Shown here: positions 1-44,093 of the stretch, in pieces
How the letters are laid out: every line of letters starts with the position of its first letter
Numbering within the stretch: position 1 is the first letter of the stretch
NCBI GenBank assembly: GCA_054601695.1
Contig: BAAHQB010000162.1
Coordinates: 1-64,000 of the forward strand
DNA length: 64,000 nucleotides
Source of the DNA: Amorphochlora amoebiformis
Taxonomy: Eukaryota > Cercozoa > Chlorarachniophyceae
Direction of reading: 5' to 3'
Made by a program: the position numbers and the translations under genes
The notes under the pieces: model-generated
Databases searched by the model: none
What the model saw: the letters and a program-made list of their open reading frames with translations, nothing else
Told to the model about the DNA's origin: nothing

Positions 1-60
1 ATTAAGGATTGTTTCCCAGGCGATAGAGGCTCGATACCTGGGTTAGATGTTTTTCTTTTT

Positions 61-65
61 TTCGG

Positions 66-110
<45 letters not shown>

Positions 111-119
111 GTGTATATA

Positions 120-205
<86 letters not shown>

Positions 206-366
206 AATATAAATGTAGTTCCCCCGCAGAATTTGAATTGGACGGTCACAAGCCTGTAGTTGAGATATATATATATATGTACATATATACATATACACAC
301 ACACACATATATATATATGTGTATATAACATCATATGTATATATTTATCTATATATATACACACAC

Positions 367-397
<31 letters not shown>

Positions 398-421
398 CAT
401 GTATATACACATATTTAATAC

Positions 422-456
<35 letters not shown>

Positions 457-485
457 CTAGATATATATTAATACATATACAATTA

Positions 486-530
<45 letters not shown>

Positions 531-540
531 TTTTTAATTT
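61..540. repeat. (TA)n microsatellite-dominated region with CA patches
   Basis: Alternating TA runs are broken by short islands at about 215-262 (also at about 40190-40240) and by (CA)n patches at 295-308 and 358-367. Nothing here looks coding. The Tyr/Ile-only reading frames are direct translations of TATA repeats. Confidence 0.9.
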
Positions 541-735
541 ATACATACACACTACTTTTTCCACGTATCGTACTGTTGTCCGTATTGCCCCAACCCCTTC
601 TCCTTCCTCAACCCTACATTTATGTTATTGTCATATTTTATGTACGTATTTAAATTTTATAAATATTCATAGATTCCTACTTGCTCAACCCTATATTTAT
701 CATTTGATATGTATTATGTATATACATACATATAG
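541..735. other. Non-coding unique island
   Basis: This is a non-repetitive AT-rich island, duplicated at about 40915-41105, with no convincing ORF or splice signals. I see nothing functional in it. Confidence 0.6.
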
Positions 736-742
736 ATATGTA

Positions 743-786
<44 letters not shown>

Positions 787-868
787 CATGTATATACATA
801 TACATACAACATATATTAAAATGTTATATATTTATACATATATATATGTGTATATATACATATAATAC

Positions 869-899
<31 letters not shown>

Positions 900-905
900 T
901 GTGTG

Positions 906-949
<44 letters not shown>

Positions 950-1073
950 GAACACAAACACACACACACAGACACATATATATATACATATGTCTATGTG
1001 TAATGCATATTTATATGAGAACAACAAAAATTAAGGAAGGATGAGGGATATATATAAGACATACATATTAAGT

Positions 1074-1104
<31 letters not shown>

Positions 1105-1519
1105 ATATTAAATTGCGACCTTGGAAGCTATACAAGTCGATTTCCCTAAGGCTCGCCAGCGTGGATCGCTGCTGCTCGGGCCTGATAGAGAGAGGAGGGC
1201 TTGGGTTAGGATTACCTTGGGTAACGGTTACAGTTAGGATAAGGGTTTGAGTCGGATGAAGATAAGCGTTAGGAAGTCGGGTGAGGGTTAGAAGTAGGAT
1301 TAGAGTTTGGGGAGTGAGAGACGGAGGAGAGATAGAGAGAGGGTGTGTGACGGCAGAGTGGACAGGAGGGGAGGGGATTCAGAAAAATGGAGAGTCTGGT
1401 GGAGTATTGTCTGAGTTGAATTGGTATTTTTTGTACATATACATAAGTGTGTAGGTATGTGCACACGTATACATGGATGTGTATTATACGATATATATAT
1501 GTGTTTATATACATAGTTA

Positions 1520-2070
1520 CGGTTAGGGTTAGGGATAGGGTTCGAGGAGGCTGAGTTTGGGTTAGGGTTAGGGTTAGGGTTAGGGTTAAGGTTAGGGTGA
1601 GGGTTAGGGTTAGGAATAGTGTTAGGAATTATGTTAGGTTTGGCCTACCATTTGGGAAGGGTTAGTCTGTGATATGAGTTTTAGGTTTTTAGGGGCTTGT
1701 TTGGGTTCGGGTTAGGGTTAGGCGTCGTGTTAGGATTAGGGTTAGGGTTAGGGCTCGGGTTAGGGTTAGGGTTAGGAATTATGTTAGGTTGGGCATACCA
1801 CTTGGGTAGGGTTAGTATGTGATATGAGTTTTAGGGCCTTGTTAGGGTTCGGGTTAGGGTTAGGCGTCGAGTTAGGATTAGGGTTAGGGTTAGAGTTAGG
1901 GTTAGGGTTAGGGCTGGAGATTAGGTCAGGTTCGGTATACTATTTGGGTAGGATTAGTCTGTGATATGAGTTTTAGGTTGTTAGAGGCGTTAGGGTTAGG
2001 GTTACGGTTATGGTTAGGATTATGTTAGGTTCGGCATACCCTTTGGGAAGGGTTAGACTGTGATATGAGT
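1520..2070 (+). repeat. Degenerate interstitial telomeric array (TTAGGG-like)
   Basis: Runs of GGGTTAGGGTTAGGG occur at about 1525-1545, 1558-1615, 1710-1780, 1850-1915 and 1985-2020. Diverged spacers such as GTTAGGCGTCGTGTTAGGATT separate them. A larger module containing GTGATATGAGTTTTAGG recurs four times (about 1670, 1820, 1965, 2060). This looks like a subtelomeric or former-telomere block that became a higher-order tandem repeat. It is copied at about 41910-42460. Confidence 0.88.
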
Positions 2071-2099
2071 TTTAGGTTGTTAGGGGCCTTGCTATAGAC

Positions 2100-2106
2100 A
2101 TTTATG

Positions 2107-2140
<34 letters not shown>

Positions 2141-2323
2141 GAATACATATATGTATTATATGTACATTTTATGCATGCGTATTGTCATATGTATATATGC
2201 TATATCTTACACACGAATATATTCTGCATATTGTACATACACATGATATTTGCATGTATAATGTACGTTTACGTATATTATATACACTCACACATGTATT
2301 ATATATATATATATATAATATTA

Positions 2324-2355
<32 letters not shown>

Positions 2356-2429
2356 TATAAATATATATATATATATATATATAAACATATATGAACATAT
2401 ACATATATATACAGATATGCACCGTATAG

Positions 2430-2494
<65 letters not shown>

Positions 2495-2613
2495 TATATA
2501 TATATATAAATATATATATATATCAGGTATATATATATATCTATATATATATATATATATATGTATAATGTATTTGCATACATATAATATATTATAAATC
2601 GTATGTTTATATA

Positions 2614-2653
<40 letters not shown>

Positions 2654-3054
2654 CTATAACACATACAAACATCGCAGTATTAATATATGTATATATATAT
2701 ATGTATGTATACATATATTTATATATGTATATGCATGTATAGATATTCCAAACATGTATATATAGATACATATACATATATAATAAATACATATAATATA
2801 TATATATATATATACATATATATATACATATAGAATACATATATATGTATATATATATATGTATATATATATATGTATATATACATATATAGAATATATA
2901 TACACATATACACATATATATATATATGTATATGTATTTAAATATTGATATTGCGCTTGATAATTTACCTAGTCTCGCATATGATCCCAGAAGTTTCGAG
3001 GGCGCGGGCTAGGGGGCTCTGAATATATACATATTTATATATGTTATAATGTAT

Positions 3055-3105
<51 letters not shown>

Positions 3106-3140
3106 TGTATGAACATATGCAAACATCATATAAATATACA

Positions 3141-3175
<35 letters not shown>

Positions 3176-3507
3176 AGTATACACATACAAATAAAAATAT
3201 ATATATATATATATATATATACCTAGATAAATAATACATATATATATATATATATATATTTATATACGTATATCTAAATGAATAATATATATATATATAT
3301 ATATATATTTATATGTATATTCAAGGATTTGTTTATATATCACACACACAAAAACACACACACATATGTATGTATATAAATATATAATATATACATATAT
3401 CTATATGTATACATATATATAATATATTTATGTATATGTAAAATATATATAAATATATATGTATACATATATATATATATATATAGATATATGTATTATA
3501 TTATATG

Positions 3508-3558
<51 letters not shown>

Positions 3559-3560
3559 CT
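2100..3560. repeat. (TA)n microsatellite region with one non-TA island
   Basis: Mostly (TA)n interrupted by GTATATAT and ACATATAT variants. The only complex island is about 2945-3030, a G/C-richer stretch also present at about 43390-43470. It has no supported ORF. Confidence 0.8.
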
Positions 3561-4463
3561 GATAGATCAGCTAAAGCCTAATCCTAATGTGAAACATGTT
3601 ATCTGTTCGCCCCTTCCCGAACCTTAACATAATCCCAGTTATACTCTCCTTGAGCCAAACCTAACCTATAGCAACCTAACCTATACTACAAGCTCATTCA
3701 CGCCTAAACCAAATATTTAACATGTTATCTCCCTCTTCCAAAGGAGAAGATTTAAGGATAGAGTTAGAGGCTTTAGGCTTGAACAGAAATATAATTAGCA
3801 GTAACACGGTATTAGTACTAAGCTTGGGGTGTGGGTAAGGTAAGCTTAAGGTTAGGGTTAAGGTTTGAGCTTGAGATATCGAATTAGTTTTTAATGCTAC
3901 TATTGGGCAAATTTAAGCGCAAACCCTAACTCCAAACCCAAAGTTTAACTTTAATGTGTCCAAAGTTACCTACTGTTCTCGCTGTTGGAGGTGGAGAAAG
4001 CGCACGTCCCGAATAGAAGAGAGAGAGAGAAAACAGGAGAGAAAACAAGAAGAAAGATTAACAGATAAGTACCATCGGACTAGTTTAGAGGGTAGAAGAA
4101 GTGTTGGAAATGGAGAGGGAAGAGTATAAAGGGGAGGGGATGGAGGGGGTTACGGCTTGGCTTCGGCAGCACGTGGGGAATGGTTGAGAGTCGTGGTTAA
4201 AATTGGGAGGGAGTATAGAGGGAGGGGAGCGCAGGGTTTAGGGTTTGGGTTAAGCTACGTAAGGAAATTTTGAAACCTGTGATTAGAGTTAGAATAGGGT
4301 TTTGGAAGGACAGGTTTGCGTAGGAAAATAGAGAAAAAGAGACCTGAGAGCTCGAGCTTGACTTCCCCGTGATATTTTAGTTCGATTCCATTATGGGAGA
4401 TGGTGCTGGGGCAATTGACAAGGATGTATCCCGATACTGTCTCCTGGTGTGGGTATACATAGT

Positions 4464-4521
<58 letters not shown>

Positions 4522-5378
4522 GCAATCTCTCTTTGAAAAAAATATACCAGTGCCAAGACTTGTACGTACCTATGAAGGTGTAAAAAAATGCACATTTTTC
4601 AGAAATACGGTAACGTTTCACCCGTTCTCTCTCGAATCTTGACGTAAAAATTATATGCACAAAACGATATGTATTTAACAGTTTATCACTCACGTTTGGC
4701 TGGTATTCACACGTTTCTCTCAAGCCCTTAAACTGAACAAGAAGAGAGAAAAATTGAGGTTAAATCTCACAAAGCTTCCTATCAATTTACTTACTCTCCT
4801 TTAGGAAAAAGAGGTTAAAATCTCTGAAAGCCTGCGATCGATTTACTCATTCTCTTCCCCCCCCCCCCTCCGTCTCCTTTCAAGTCGGAGCAATCGCATA
4901 AATTCGCATCACCTCGAGTGTAATTGACATCTTGGTAGGCCACTATCGGGTATTAGATGTTATTCACGGGTACTGACGGATTATGCATAGCAAGCGTGAC
5001 TAATCGTAAACAACGTGCACTGTGTACGTGATTAAATGTGACGTAACGAAGGATCACAGAGGATCGTTTTAAACCTCTGATATTAGTAATTTAAGACACG
5101 TGTCCCCCAAGAATACCTAAATAGACATGGGTCTGACACGTGGGTTACTAACCATCAAAAGAAGCTCGGGGGATTTCCTGGGGATGATCATGGAGAAGTT
5201 TAGGTAGAATTATGTGTAATAAGCATGCCCACCTTCAATGACATCACACCACAACGTCCCTCGAATGTCCCACACAGAAAACGCTATCATACGCAGCACA
5301 TGCCCGCCTTCGGGCTTCGAAGACGTTTGCTGCCATTCACTGAGAAACCAATTTTGCAGGACAAAATCCCACCTACCA
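3560..5378 (+). promoter_or_regulatory. 5' flank / presumed promoter region of gene A
   Basis: This complex, largely TA-free DNA is homologous, at lower identity, to the region upstream of gene B (about 21590-23032) and nearly identical to that upstream of C (about 44090-45923). Shared blocks include a CATGTTATC-C element (about 3595), a GTTACCT-CTGT-GGAGGTGGAGAAAGCG block (about 3965-3995) and a GGGTATTA...TTATTCACGGGTA block (about 4948-4973). Conservation upstream of all three genes suggests promoter or 5'UTR function, but no specific core promoter element can be named. A C-homopolymer lies at about 4857-4868. Confidence 0.5.
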
Positions 5379-20260
<14,882 letters not shown>

Positions 20261-20783
20261 ATTTGCCTCCCATTCCCTGCGACGAGTCAGTCGTCTGTTA
20301 ACTGTCCTTAGTTCTTAGGTCAGATCATGGCCGAGTATAAGAGCTTGTAGGTCTAGATTTTCGCGGTAGAGCGCTGCATGTACTTGAAACCTTATTAGTT
20401 CTGTGTGAATTAAGTTTACTAGAAAAGATACTATCCAAATACTTGAAATTTATCGTTATACAAATGTAAACTTCGGGTACATTTAAAAGTTCATTACTGG
20501 TAAAAAGTAAAATTGCAATTTACATGAGACTATACACTATTTTTTCTTGTCTCAGGAGATTTTTATGATCGATGATTTGGCAAATTTTAATTTCGGCGAC
20601 CGCACACTACTTCGTGTTATTGTAGTCATCATTGAATCGCCCCGTTGTGTCTTATTAGCTCCTTGTGTCGAGCGAGTCCCTATGCACAATTAAGCAAGTG
20701 GAGACCTATACATGATGTTTTGGGAAATGCAACTAGAAATTACCTGTAAAGTATAAGAAGGATTACTCACATATATACCCATA

Positions 20784-20850
<67 letters not shown>

Positions 20851-20886
20851 CATTTTCAAAATATATGCATATTTATGTATGTATGT

Positions 20887-20921
<35 letters not shown>

Positions 20922-20950
20922 ATATCCTTTGTATTTATATGTATAAATAC

Positions 20951-21003
<53 letters not shown>

Positions 21004-21112
21004 TGTATGTATATAACATAGGTACATGCATGTAATATATAAAGAACATATACATAGATGTCAATGTATCCATATATTACATACACACAATCACACACAA
21101 ACACACACACAA

Positions 21113-21146
<34 letters not shown>

Positions 21147-21148
21147 TT

Positions 21149-21217
<69 letters not shown>

Positions 21218-21411
21218 GTATGTATATTAAATATCGATATTATTGTTCAATGTTAAAAAAGATGTTAAGCTATGGGAAATGGGTAACATGTTACACAGTG
21301 AGCAGATAAGAAGTCACACACTAGTATTGGGCGTCTGGGCTGGGTGGTGAGATTACGCTCAAGGCGAATATATATCATACACACACATACACTTACATAC
21401 ATCTATGATGA

Positions 21412-21467
<56 letters not shown>

Positions 21468-21536
21468 ATTTACATATAGATATATATTATATGTACATGT
21501 ATGTAATATTTTAAAAAACATATGAAATACATATAT

Positions 21537-21581
<45 letters not shown>

Positions 21582-23032
21582 TAGACACATATCCTAGCCC
21601 TAATCTAACTTCCTCCTAAGCTTAACCTGACCCATAATAAAACGTACCGCATCCTAACATGTTATCCATCTCCCCTAACCATAAGCTTAACCCTATTTTC
21701 ACGCTTAACCTAACCTTATTCCCAACCTATCCACGCCTAATACTGAAATGTAACATGTTATCCGCTTACCCCTTCGAAATCCAGTAAACATTATCCTTAA
21801 TAGTAACATTAAACAAATCCTAAATTCTAATTCAAGCTCAAACCTTCCCTAACGAAAAGCTAAACCTTAACCACACCCAAGCCCAACATCCTTTCATGTT
21901 CCTGCTAGTTATGTATCTTCTCAACCATCCGAAAGCCCACCCTTAACGTTGGCATTTAAGACCAATATGGAACAAAACCAGCTCCAATCTGAGTTTAAGC
22001 CTAAGGTGTTCAAAGTTACCTTCTGTAGGAGGTGGAGAAAGCGAATACCCTAATAGAAAAAGTGAAAGAAAAGGAGACATAAGAACAAGAAAGATGAACA
22101 GAAGTACCATCGGAGAACCAGGTTAGTTAGAAGCAGCGTTGGAACAGGGAGGGAAGATTATAGAGGTGAGGGCAGAGAGGGAGCTTACGGTTTGGGTTTG
22201 GAGGCACTAGGAAAATGATATTAATTCGTGGTTAGATTGGAAGGGAGAGAAGAGGATGGAGGGGGTAAATGAGGGGTTAGGGTTGGGTTAGGTAGCAGCT
22301 GTTGGATACGGTCTCCTGGGTGCATTTTTTGCGTGGGTATACACACACGCACGTGTACATATTACATTGTTAATATTATGTGAGTACGTCAAGATGTGTG
22401 CGAGATATGTGTGTTATAGTAACCGTGTTTCTGAAAATATACAAAAGGTTTTAAACTGCAACTAGTAAGGAAGAAAAAGGGGTCAAAATCTCACAAAGCC
22501 TCCCTATAGATTCACTCATTCTCCGTCCTTCCCATTGACGTCGTTGACGATCCTTGGCGACCTCCTTCAATAATCGGAAGAGTACGATCGAACTCCTTTT
22601 TCCACTACCGGGTATTACTCGTTATTCACGGGTATTGGCTGCTAAGCTTAAAGACACCATTAAGACCTCTAAGGGAAAGATTTTTCCTTTTCTCCGCAAA
22701 GTCCAAGAATACACGTCTGTCCCTCGGTTGTCCCTTTCGACCGCGCTTTTGGTAGATAGACAAGAGTCTGACACGTGTGGTGGGGGTATCCGGTTCCATG
22801 GAGATTTAGGTAGAATTATCGGTAAAACAGTAACATCACATGTCACCATTAAAGGTCTTTATCACGAAGATCTTTATTCCTGACAAACCACCAAACATAC
22901 TTTGACGTCCCTCGAATGTCCCACACACGGCACACAGCAACCAAACGAACTATCATTCGCGGCACATGCCCGCCTTCCGGCTTCGGCGGCGTTTGCTGGC
23001 AACGCCATTCACTGAGAAAACGATCTTGAAGG
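20261..23032. other. Intergenic region between genes A and B
   Basis: It holds the 3' flank of A (20261-20770, complex sequence with a conserved GACGAGTCAGTCGTC inverted repeat near 20280), TA arrays (about 20790-21560) and the upstream region of B (about 21590-23032) rich in CCTAA-like motifs. The same order occurs at 37118-39560. I see no supported ORF or RNA gene. Confidence 0.65.
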
Positions 23033-37117
<14,085 letters not shown>

Positions 37118-37774
37118 ATTTGCCTCCCATTCCCTGCGACGAGTCAGTCGTCTGTTAACTGTTCTTAGTTCTTAGGTCAGATCATGGCCGAGTATAAGAG
37201 ATTGTAAATCTAGACTTTCGCGGTAGAGCGCTACATGCATCCATGTACTCTAGTACTTACAAGTTACAACCTTATTAATTCTTTGTGAATTAAGTGTACC
37301 AGTCTACTAGATAAGATACTATCCAAATACTTGAAATTTATCGTTATACAAAAGGTACTAGTTACATTTAAAAGTTCATTACCGGTAAGAACTAAAATTA
37401 CGATTTATATGAGACTCTATACTATTTTTTCTTGTTTCATGGAGATTTTTATGATTGATGATTTGGCAAATTTTAATTTTGGCAACCGCACACCGAATAC
37501 TTCGTGTAATTCTAGTCATCATTGAATCGCCCCGTTGTGTCTTAGTAGCTCCATGCACAAGCAAGTGGAGGCATATACATGATTTTTTGGTATTGCCACT
37601 AGAAATTACCTGTACAAGTATAAGAAGGATTACTCACATACACACAAGTATTACATGTATGTATATATATAGATATATATACATATGTATGTATATATAT
37701 ATGTATGTATATGTATATGTATATAATATACAATATATCATTTTCAAAATATATGCATATTTATGTATGTATGT

Positions 37775-37805
<31 letters not shown>

Positions 37806-37881
37806 CATGTTTATATATATATATATATATGTTATATCCTTTGTATTTATATGTATAAATACATATATATGTATATATTAC

Positions 37882-37924
<43 letters not shown>

Positions 37925-38090
37925 TGTATGTATATAACATAGATACATGCATGTAATACATAAAAAACATATACATAGATGTCAATGTATCCATATATTA
38001 CATACACACAATCACACACAAACACACACACAAGAAATATATATATATATATAATATATAAATACATACATATATATATATGTATGTATT

Positions 38091-38143
<53 letters not shown>

Positions 38144-38348
38144 ATTAGATATCGATATTATTGTTCAATGTTAAAAAAGATGTTAAGCTATGGGAAATGG
38201 GTAACATGTTACACAGTGAGCAGATAAGACTAGAAGAAGTCACACATTAGTATTGGGCGTCTGGGCTGGGTGGTAAGATTACGCTCAAGGCGAATATATA
38301 TCATACACACACATACACTCACATACATCTATGATGATGATGATGATG

Positions 38349-38382
<34 letters not shown>

Positions 38383-39560
38383 ATTTACATATAGATATAT
38401 ATTATATGTACATGTATATAATATTTTAAAAAACATATGAAATACATATATTATATATATATATATATATATGTGTATATATATATTATATATATATATT
38501 ATATGTATAGACACATATCCTAGCCCTAATCTAAGTTCCTCCTAAGCTTAACCTGACCCACAATAAAACGTACCGCATCGTAACATGTTATCCATCTCCC
38601 CCAACCATAAGCTTAACCCTATCTTCACGCTTAACCTAACCTTAATCCCAAACCTATCCACGCCTAATACTGAAATGTAACATGTTATCCGCTCACCCCT
38701 TCCCAGTAACCATTATCCTTACTAGTAACATTAAAGTAATCCTAAATTCTAATTCAAGCTCAAACCTTCCCTAACGAAAAGCTAAATCTTAACCACACCC
38801 AAGCCCAACATCCTTCCATGTTCCTGGTATTTATGTATCTTCTCAACCATCCGAAAGCCCACCCTTAACGTCGGCATTTAAGACCAATCTGAAACCAAAA
38901 CCAGCTCCAATCTGAGTTTAAGCCTAAGGTGTTCAAAGTTACCTTCTGTAGGAGGTGGAGAAAGCGAATGCCCTAATAGAAAAAGTGAAAGAAAAGGAGA
39001 CATAAGAACAAGAAAGATGAACAGAAGTACCATCGGAGAATTAGGTTAGTTAGAAGCAGTGTTGGAACAGGGAGGGAAGATTATAGAGGTGAGGGCAGAG
39101 AGGGAGCTTACGGTTTGGGCTTGGAGGCACTAGGAAAACGATATGAATTCGTGGTTAGATTGGAAGGGAGAGAAGAGTATGGAGGGGGCAAAATGAGGGG
39201 TTCGGGTTTGGGTTAGGTAGCAGATGTTGGATACGGTCTCCTGGGTGTATTTTTGCGTGGGTATACGCACACGCACGTGTACATATTACATTATTAATAT
39301 TATGTGAGTACGTCAAGATGTGTGCGCGATATGTGTGTTAACGTAACCGTGTTTCTGAAAAATGTACAAAAGATTTTAAACTGCAAATAGTAAGGAAGAA
39401 AAAATGGGTCAAAATCTCACAAAGCCTCCCTATAGATTCACTCATTCTCCGTCCTTCCCACTGACGTCGTGGACGATCCTTGGCGACCCTCTAAAAGTTA
39501 CACAGCGAGGCTCGCTAGCCGGTTCCTTCAATCGGAAGAGTACGATCGAACTCCTTTTCC
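37118..39560. other. Intergenic region after gene B, ending in an orphan upstream region
   Basis: It is collinear with 20261-22600: 3' flank, TA arrays (about 37650-38500), then a gene-upstream region (about 38520-39555). It matches the B upstream region up to CGATCGAACTCCTTTTCC and then breaks off into CA/TA repeats. No gene copy follows at that join. A (GAT)n run lies at about 38327-38350. Confidence 0.75.
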
Positions 39561-39587
39561 CACACACACACACATATATATATATAC

Positions 39588-39649
<62 letters not shown>

Positions 39650-39714
39650 TAAACATGTAAACTATTATTTCGCATAGATATATAGATGTGTGATCCCCTC
39701 CTTGGGAATGAGAA

Positions 39715-39860
39715 GGGTTAGGGTTAAGGTTAGGCTAGGGTTAGCACTAGGGTTAGGACTAGATCTAGAGTTTGGTTAGTGAATATCTCTCTTAGGGCCA
39801 GATTTCTTGCTAGGGATAGGGTACGTCAGGTTAGGAGTAAGGGCAGGGTTTGGGATACTT
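39715..39860 (+). repeat. Short degenerate telomeric-like array
   Basis: GGGTTAGGGTTAAGGTTAGG and related units with a GGTTAGGAGTAAGGGCAGGG tail lie immediately before the second copy of the A flank. A telomere-like tract at the duplication junction is suggestive but not proof of a telomere-related event. Confidence 0.65.
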
Positions 39861-39969
39861 GATTGATTGCATTGTGTGCTACGACGAGGATATGTTTGGC
39901 TTCAGAATTAAGGATTGTTTCCCAGGCGATAGAGGCTCGATACCTGGGTTAGATGTTTTTCTTTTTTTT

Positions 39970-40019
<50 letters not shown>

Positions 40020-40023
40020 TTTT

Positions 40024-40073
<50 letters not shown>

Positions 40074-40097
40074 ATGTATATAGATTACAGGGGCGCA

Positions 40098-40138
<41 letters not shown>

Positions 40139-40246
40139 TTATATATACATATATATATATATAATATAAATATAACATAAATATAAATGTAGTTCCCCCG
40201 CAGAATTTGAATTGGACGGTCACAAGCCTGTAGTTGAGTTATGGTA

Positions 40247-40306
<60 letters not shown>

Positions 40307-40315
40307 ATATATATT

Positions 40316-40376
<61 letters not shown>

Positions 40377-40399
40377 TTTTGTATATATATACATATTTG

Positions 40400-40440
<41 letters not shown>

Positions 40441-40474
40441 TATATATGCATATATACACATATATATATATTGC

Positions 40475-40505
<31 letters not shown>

Positions 40506-40604
40506 GTTTAATTAAAACATAATACAACATATAGCGTATATTTGTACAGTATATATACATATATGTATATATATATATGTGTGTATATCATATATCATAT
40601 AACA

Positions 40605-40643
<39 letters not shown>

Positions 40644-40726
40644 TATATACATATACACACACACACATATATATATATGTGTATATAACATCATATGTAT
40701 ATATTTATCTATATATATACACACAC

Positions 40727-40763
<37 letters not shown>

Positions 40764-40785
40764 TGTATATACACATATTTAATAC

Positions 40786-40820
<35 letters not shown>

Positions 40821-40849
40821 CTAGATATATATTAATACATATACAATTA

Positions 40850-40898
<49 letters not shown>

Positions 40899-41110
40899 TT
40901 TTTAATTTATACATACACACTACTTTTTCCACGTATCGTACTGTTGTCCGTATTGCCCCAACCCCTTCTCCTTCCTCAACCCTACATTTATGTTATTGTC
41001 ATATTTTATGTACGTATTTAAATTTTATAAATATTCATAGATTCCTACTTGCTCAACCCTATATTTATCATTTGATATGTATTATGTATATACATACATA
41101 TAGATATGTA

Positions 41111-41166
<56 letters not shown>

Positions 41167-41244
41167 CATGTATATACATATACATACAACATATATTAAA
41201 ATGTTATATATTTATACATATATATATGTGTATATATACATATA

Positions 41245-41339
<95 letters not shown>

Positions 41340-41463
41340 GAACACAAACACACACACACAGACACATATATATATACATATGTCTATGTGTAATGCATAT
41401 TTATATGAGAACAACAAAAATTAAGGAAGGATGAGGGATATATATAAGACATACATATTAAGT

Positions 41464-41494
<31 letters not shown>

Positions 41495-41909
41495 ATATTA
41501 AATTGCGACCTTGGAAGCTATACAAGTCGATTTCCCTAAGGCTCGCCAGCGTGGATCGCTGCTGCTCGGGCCTGATAGAGAGAGGAGGGCTTGGGTTAGG
41601 ATTACCTTGGGTAACGGTTACAGTTAGGATAAGGGTTTGAGTCGGATGAAGATAAGCGTTAGGAAGTCGGGTGAGGGTTAGAAGTAGGATTAGAGTTTGG
41701 GGAGTGAGAGACGGAGGAGAGATAGAGAGAGGGTGTGTGACGGCAGAGTGGACAGGAGGGGAGGGGATTCAGAAAAATGGAGAGTCTGGTGGAGTATTGT
41801 CTGAGTTGAATTGGTATTTTTTGTACATATACATAAGTGTGTAGGTATGTGCACACGTATACATGGATGTGTATTATACGATATATATATGTGTTTATAT
41901 ACATAGTTA

Positions 41910-42460
41910 CGGTTAGGGTTAGGGATAGGGTTCGAGGAGGCTGAGTTTGGGTTAGGGTTAGGGTTAGGGTTAGGGTTAAGGTTAGGGTGAGGGTTAGGGT
42001 TAGGAATAGTGTTAGGAATTATGTTAGGTTTGGCCTACCATTTGGGAAGGGTTAGTCTGTGATATGAGTTTTAGGTTTTTAGGGGCTTGTTTGGGTTCGG
42101 GTTAGGGTTAGGCGTCGTGTTAGGATTAGGGTTAGGGTTAGGGCTCGGGTTAGGGTTAGGGTTAGGAATTATGTTAGGTTGGGCATACCACTTGGGTAGG
42201 GTTAGTATGTGATATGAGTTTTAGGGCCTTGTTAGGGTTCGGGTTAGGGTTAGGCGTCGAGTTAGGATTAGGGTTAGGGTTAGAGTTAGGGTTAGGGTTA
42301 GGGCTGGGAATTAGGTCAGGTTCGGTATACTATTTGGGTAGGATTAGTCTGTGATATGAGTTTTAGGTTGTTAGAGGCGTTAGGGTTAGGGTTACGGTTA
42401 TGGTTAGGATTATGTTAGGTTCGGCATACCCTTTGGGAAGGGTTAGACTGTGATATGAGT
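41910..42460 (+). repeat. Second copy of the interstitial telomeric array
   Basis: It matches 1520-2070 almost base for base; the one difference noticed is a single base in GGGCTGG-A near 42305. Near identity of such a mutable array points to a very recent duplication. Confidence 0.88.
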
Positions 42461-42497
42461 TTTAGGTTGTTAGGGGCCTTGCTATAGACATTTATGG

Positions 42498-42528
<31 letters not shown>

Positions 42529-42708
42529 GTATGAATACATATATGTATTATATGTACATTTTATGCATGCGTATTGTCATATGTATATATGCTATATCTT
42601 ACACACGAATATATTCTGCATATTGTACATACACATGATATTTGCATGTATAATGTACGTTTACGTATATTATATACACTCACACATGTATTATATATAT
42701 ATATATAA

Positions 42709-42784
<76 letters not shown>

Positions 42785-42827
42785 ATATATAAACATATAC
42801 ATATATATACAGATATGCACCGTATAG

Positions 42828-42864
<37 letters not shown>

Positions 42865-42914
42865 AATATATATATATATTATATTTGCATACATATCATA
42901 TATAAAAATCGTAT

Positions 42915-43001
<87 letters not shown>

Positions 43002-43046
43002 GTATAATGTATTTGCATACATATAATATATTATAAATCGTATGTT

Positions 43047-43099
<53 letters not shown>

Positions 43100-43499
43100 C
43101 TATAACACATACAAACATCGCAGTATTAATATATGTATATATATATATGTATGTATACATATATTTATATATGTATATGCATGTATAGATATTCCAAACA
43201 TGTATATATAGATACATATACATATATAATAAATACATATAATATATATATATATATATATACATATATATATACATATAGAATACATATATATGTATAT
43301 ATATATATGTATATATATATATGTATATATACATATATAGAATATATATACACATATACACATATATATATATATGTATATGTATTTAAATATTGATATT
43401 GCGCTTGATAATTTACCTAGTCTCGCATATGATCCCAGAAGTTTCGAGGGCGCGGGCTAGGGGGCTCTGAATATATACATATTTATATATGTTATAATG

Positions 43500-43561
<62 letters not shown>

Positions 43562-43596
43562 TGTATGAACATATGCAAACATCATATAAATATACA

Positions 43597-43635
<39 letters not shown>

Positions 43636-43746
43636 AGTATACACATACAAATAAAAATATATATATATATATATATATATATACCTAGATAAATAATACA
43701 TATATATATATATATATATATTTATATACGTATATCTAAATGAATA

Positions 43747-43778
<32 letters not shown>

Positions 43779-43906
43779 GTATATTCAAGGATTTGTTTAT
43801 ATATCACACACACAAAAACACACACACATATGTATGTATATAAATATATAATATATACATATATCTATATGTATACATATATATAATATATTTATGTATA
43901 TTTAAA

Positions 43907-43961
<55 letters not shown>

Positions 43962-44022
43962 TATATGTATGAACGTATGAGATTACCAATAATATGTACA
44001 TGCATACATATTATATATTATA

Positions 44023-44093
<71 letters not shown>

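Noticed and set aside
1-60. tRNA-derived SINE head (CCCAGG...CCTGGG hairpin with TATCGAGCC on the minus strand)
   Set aside because: Only a weak B-box-like match and one extra copy (39907) that is explained by the large duplication.
1041-1514. ORFs on both strands around 1041-1514 (repeated at 41431-41904)
   Set aside because: Conserved only because of recent duplication. There are no splice or start signals, and composition follows GA/TTAGGG-like repeats.
4463-4723. Minus-strand ORF ending in TA repeat upstream of gene A
   Set aside because: It runs out of TA repeat, is not conserved upstream of gene B, and shows no substitution evidence.
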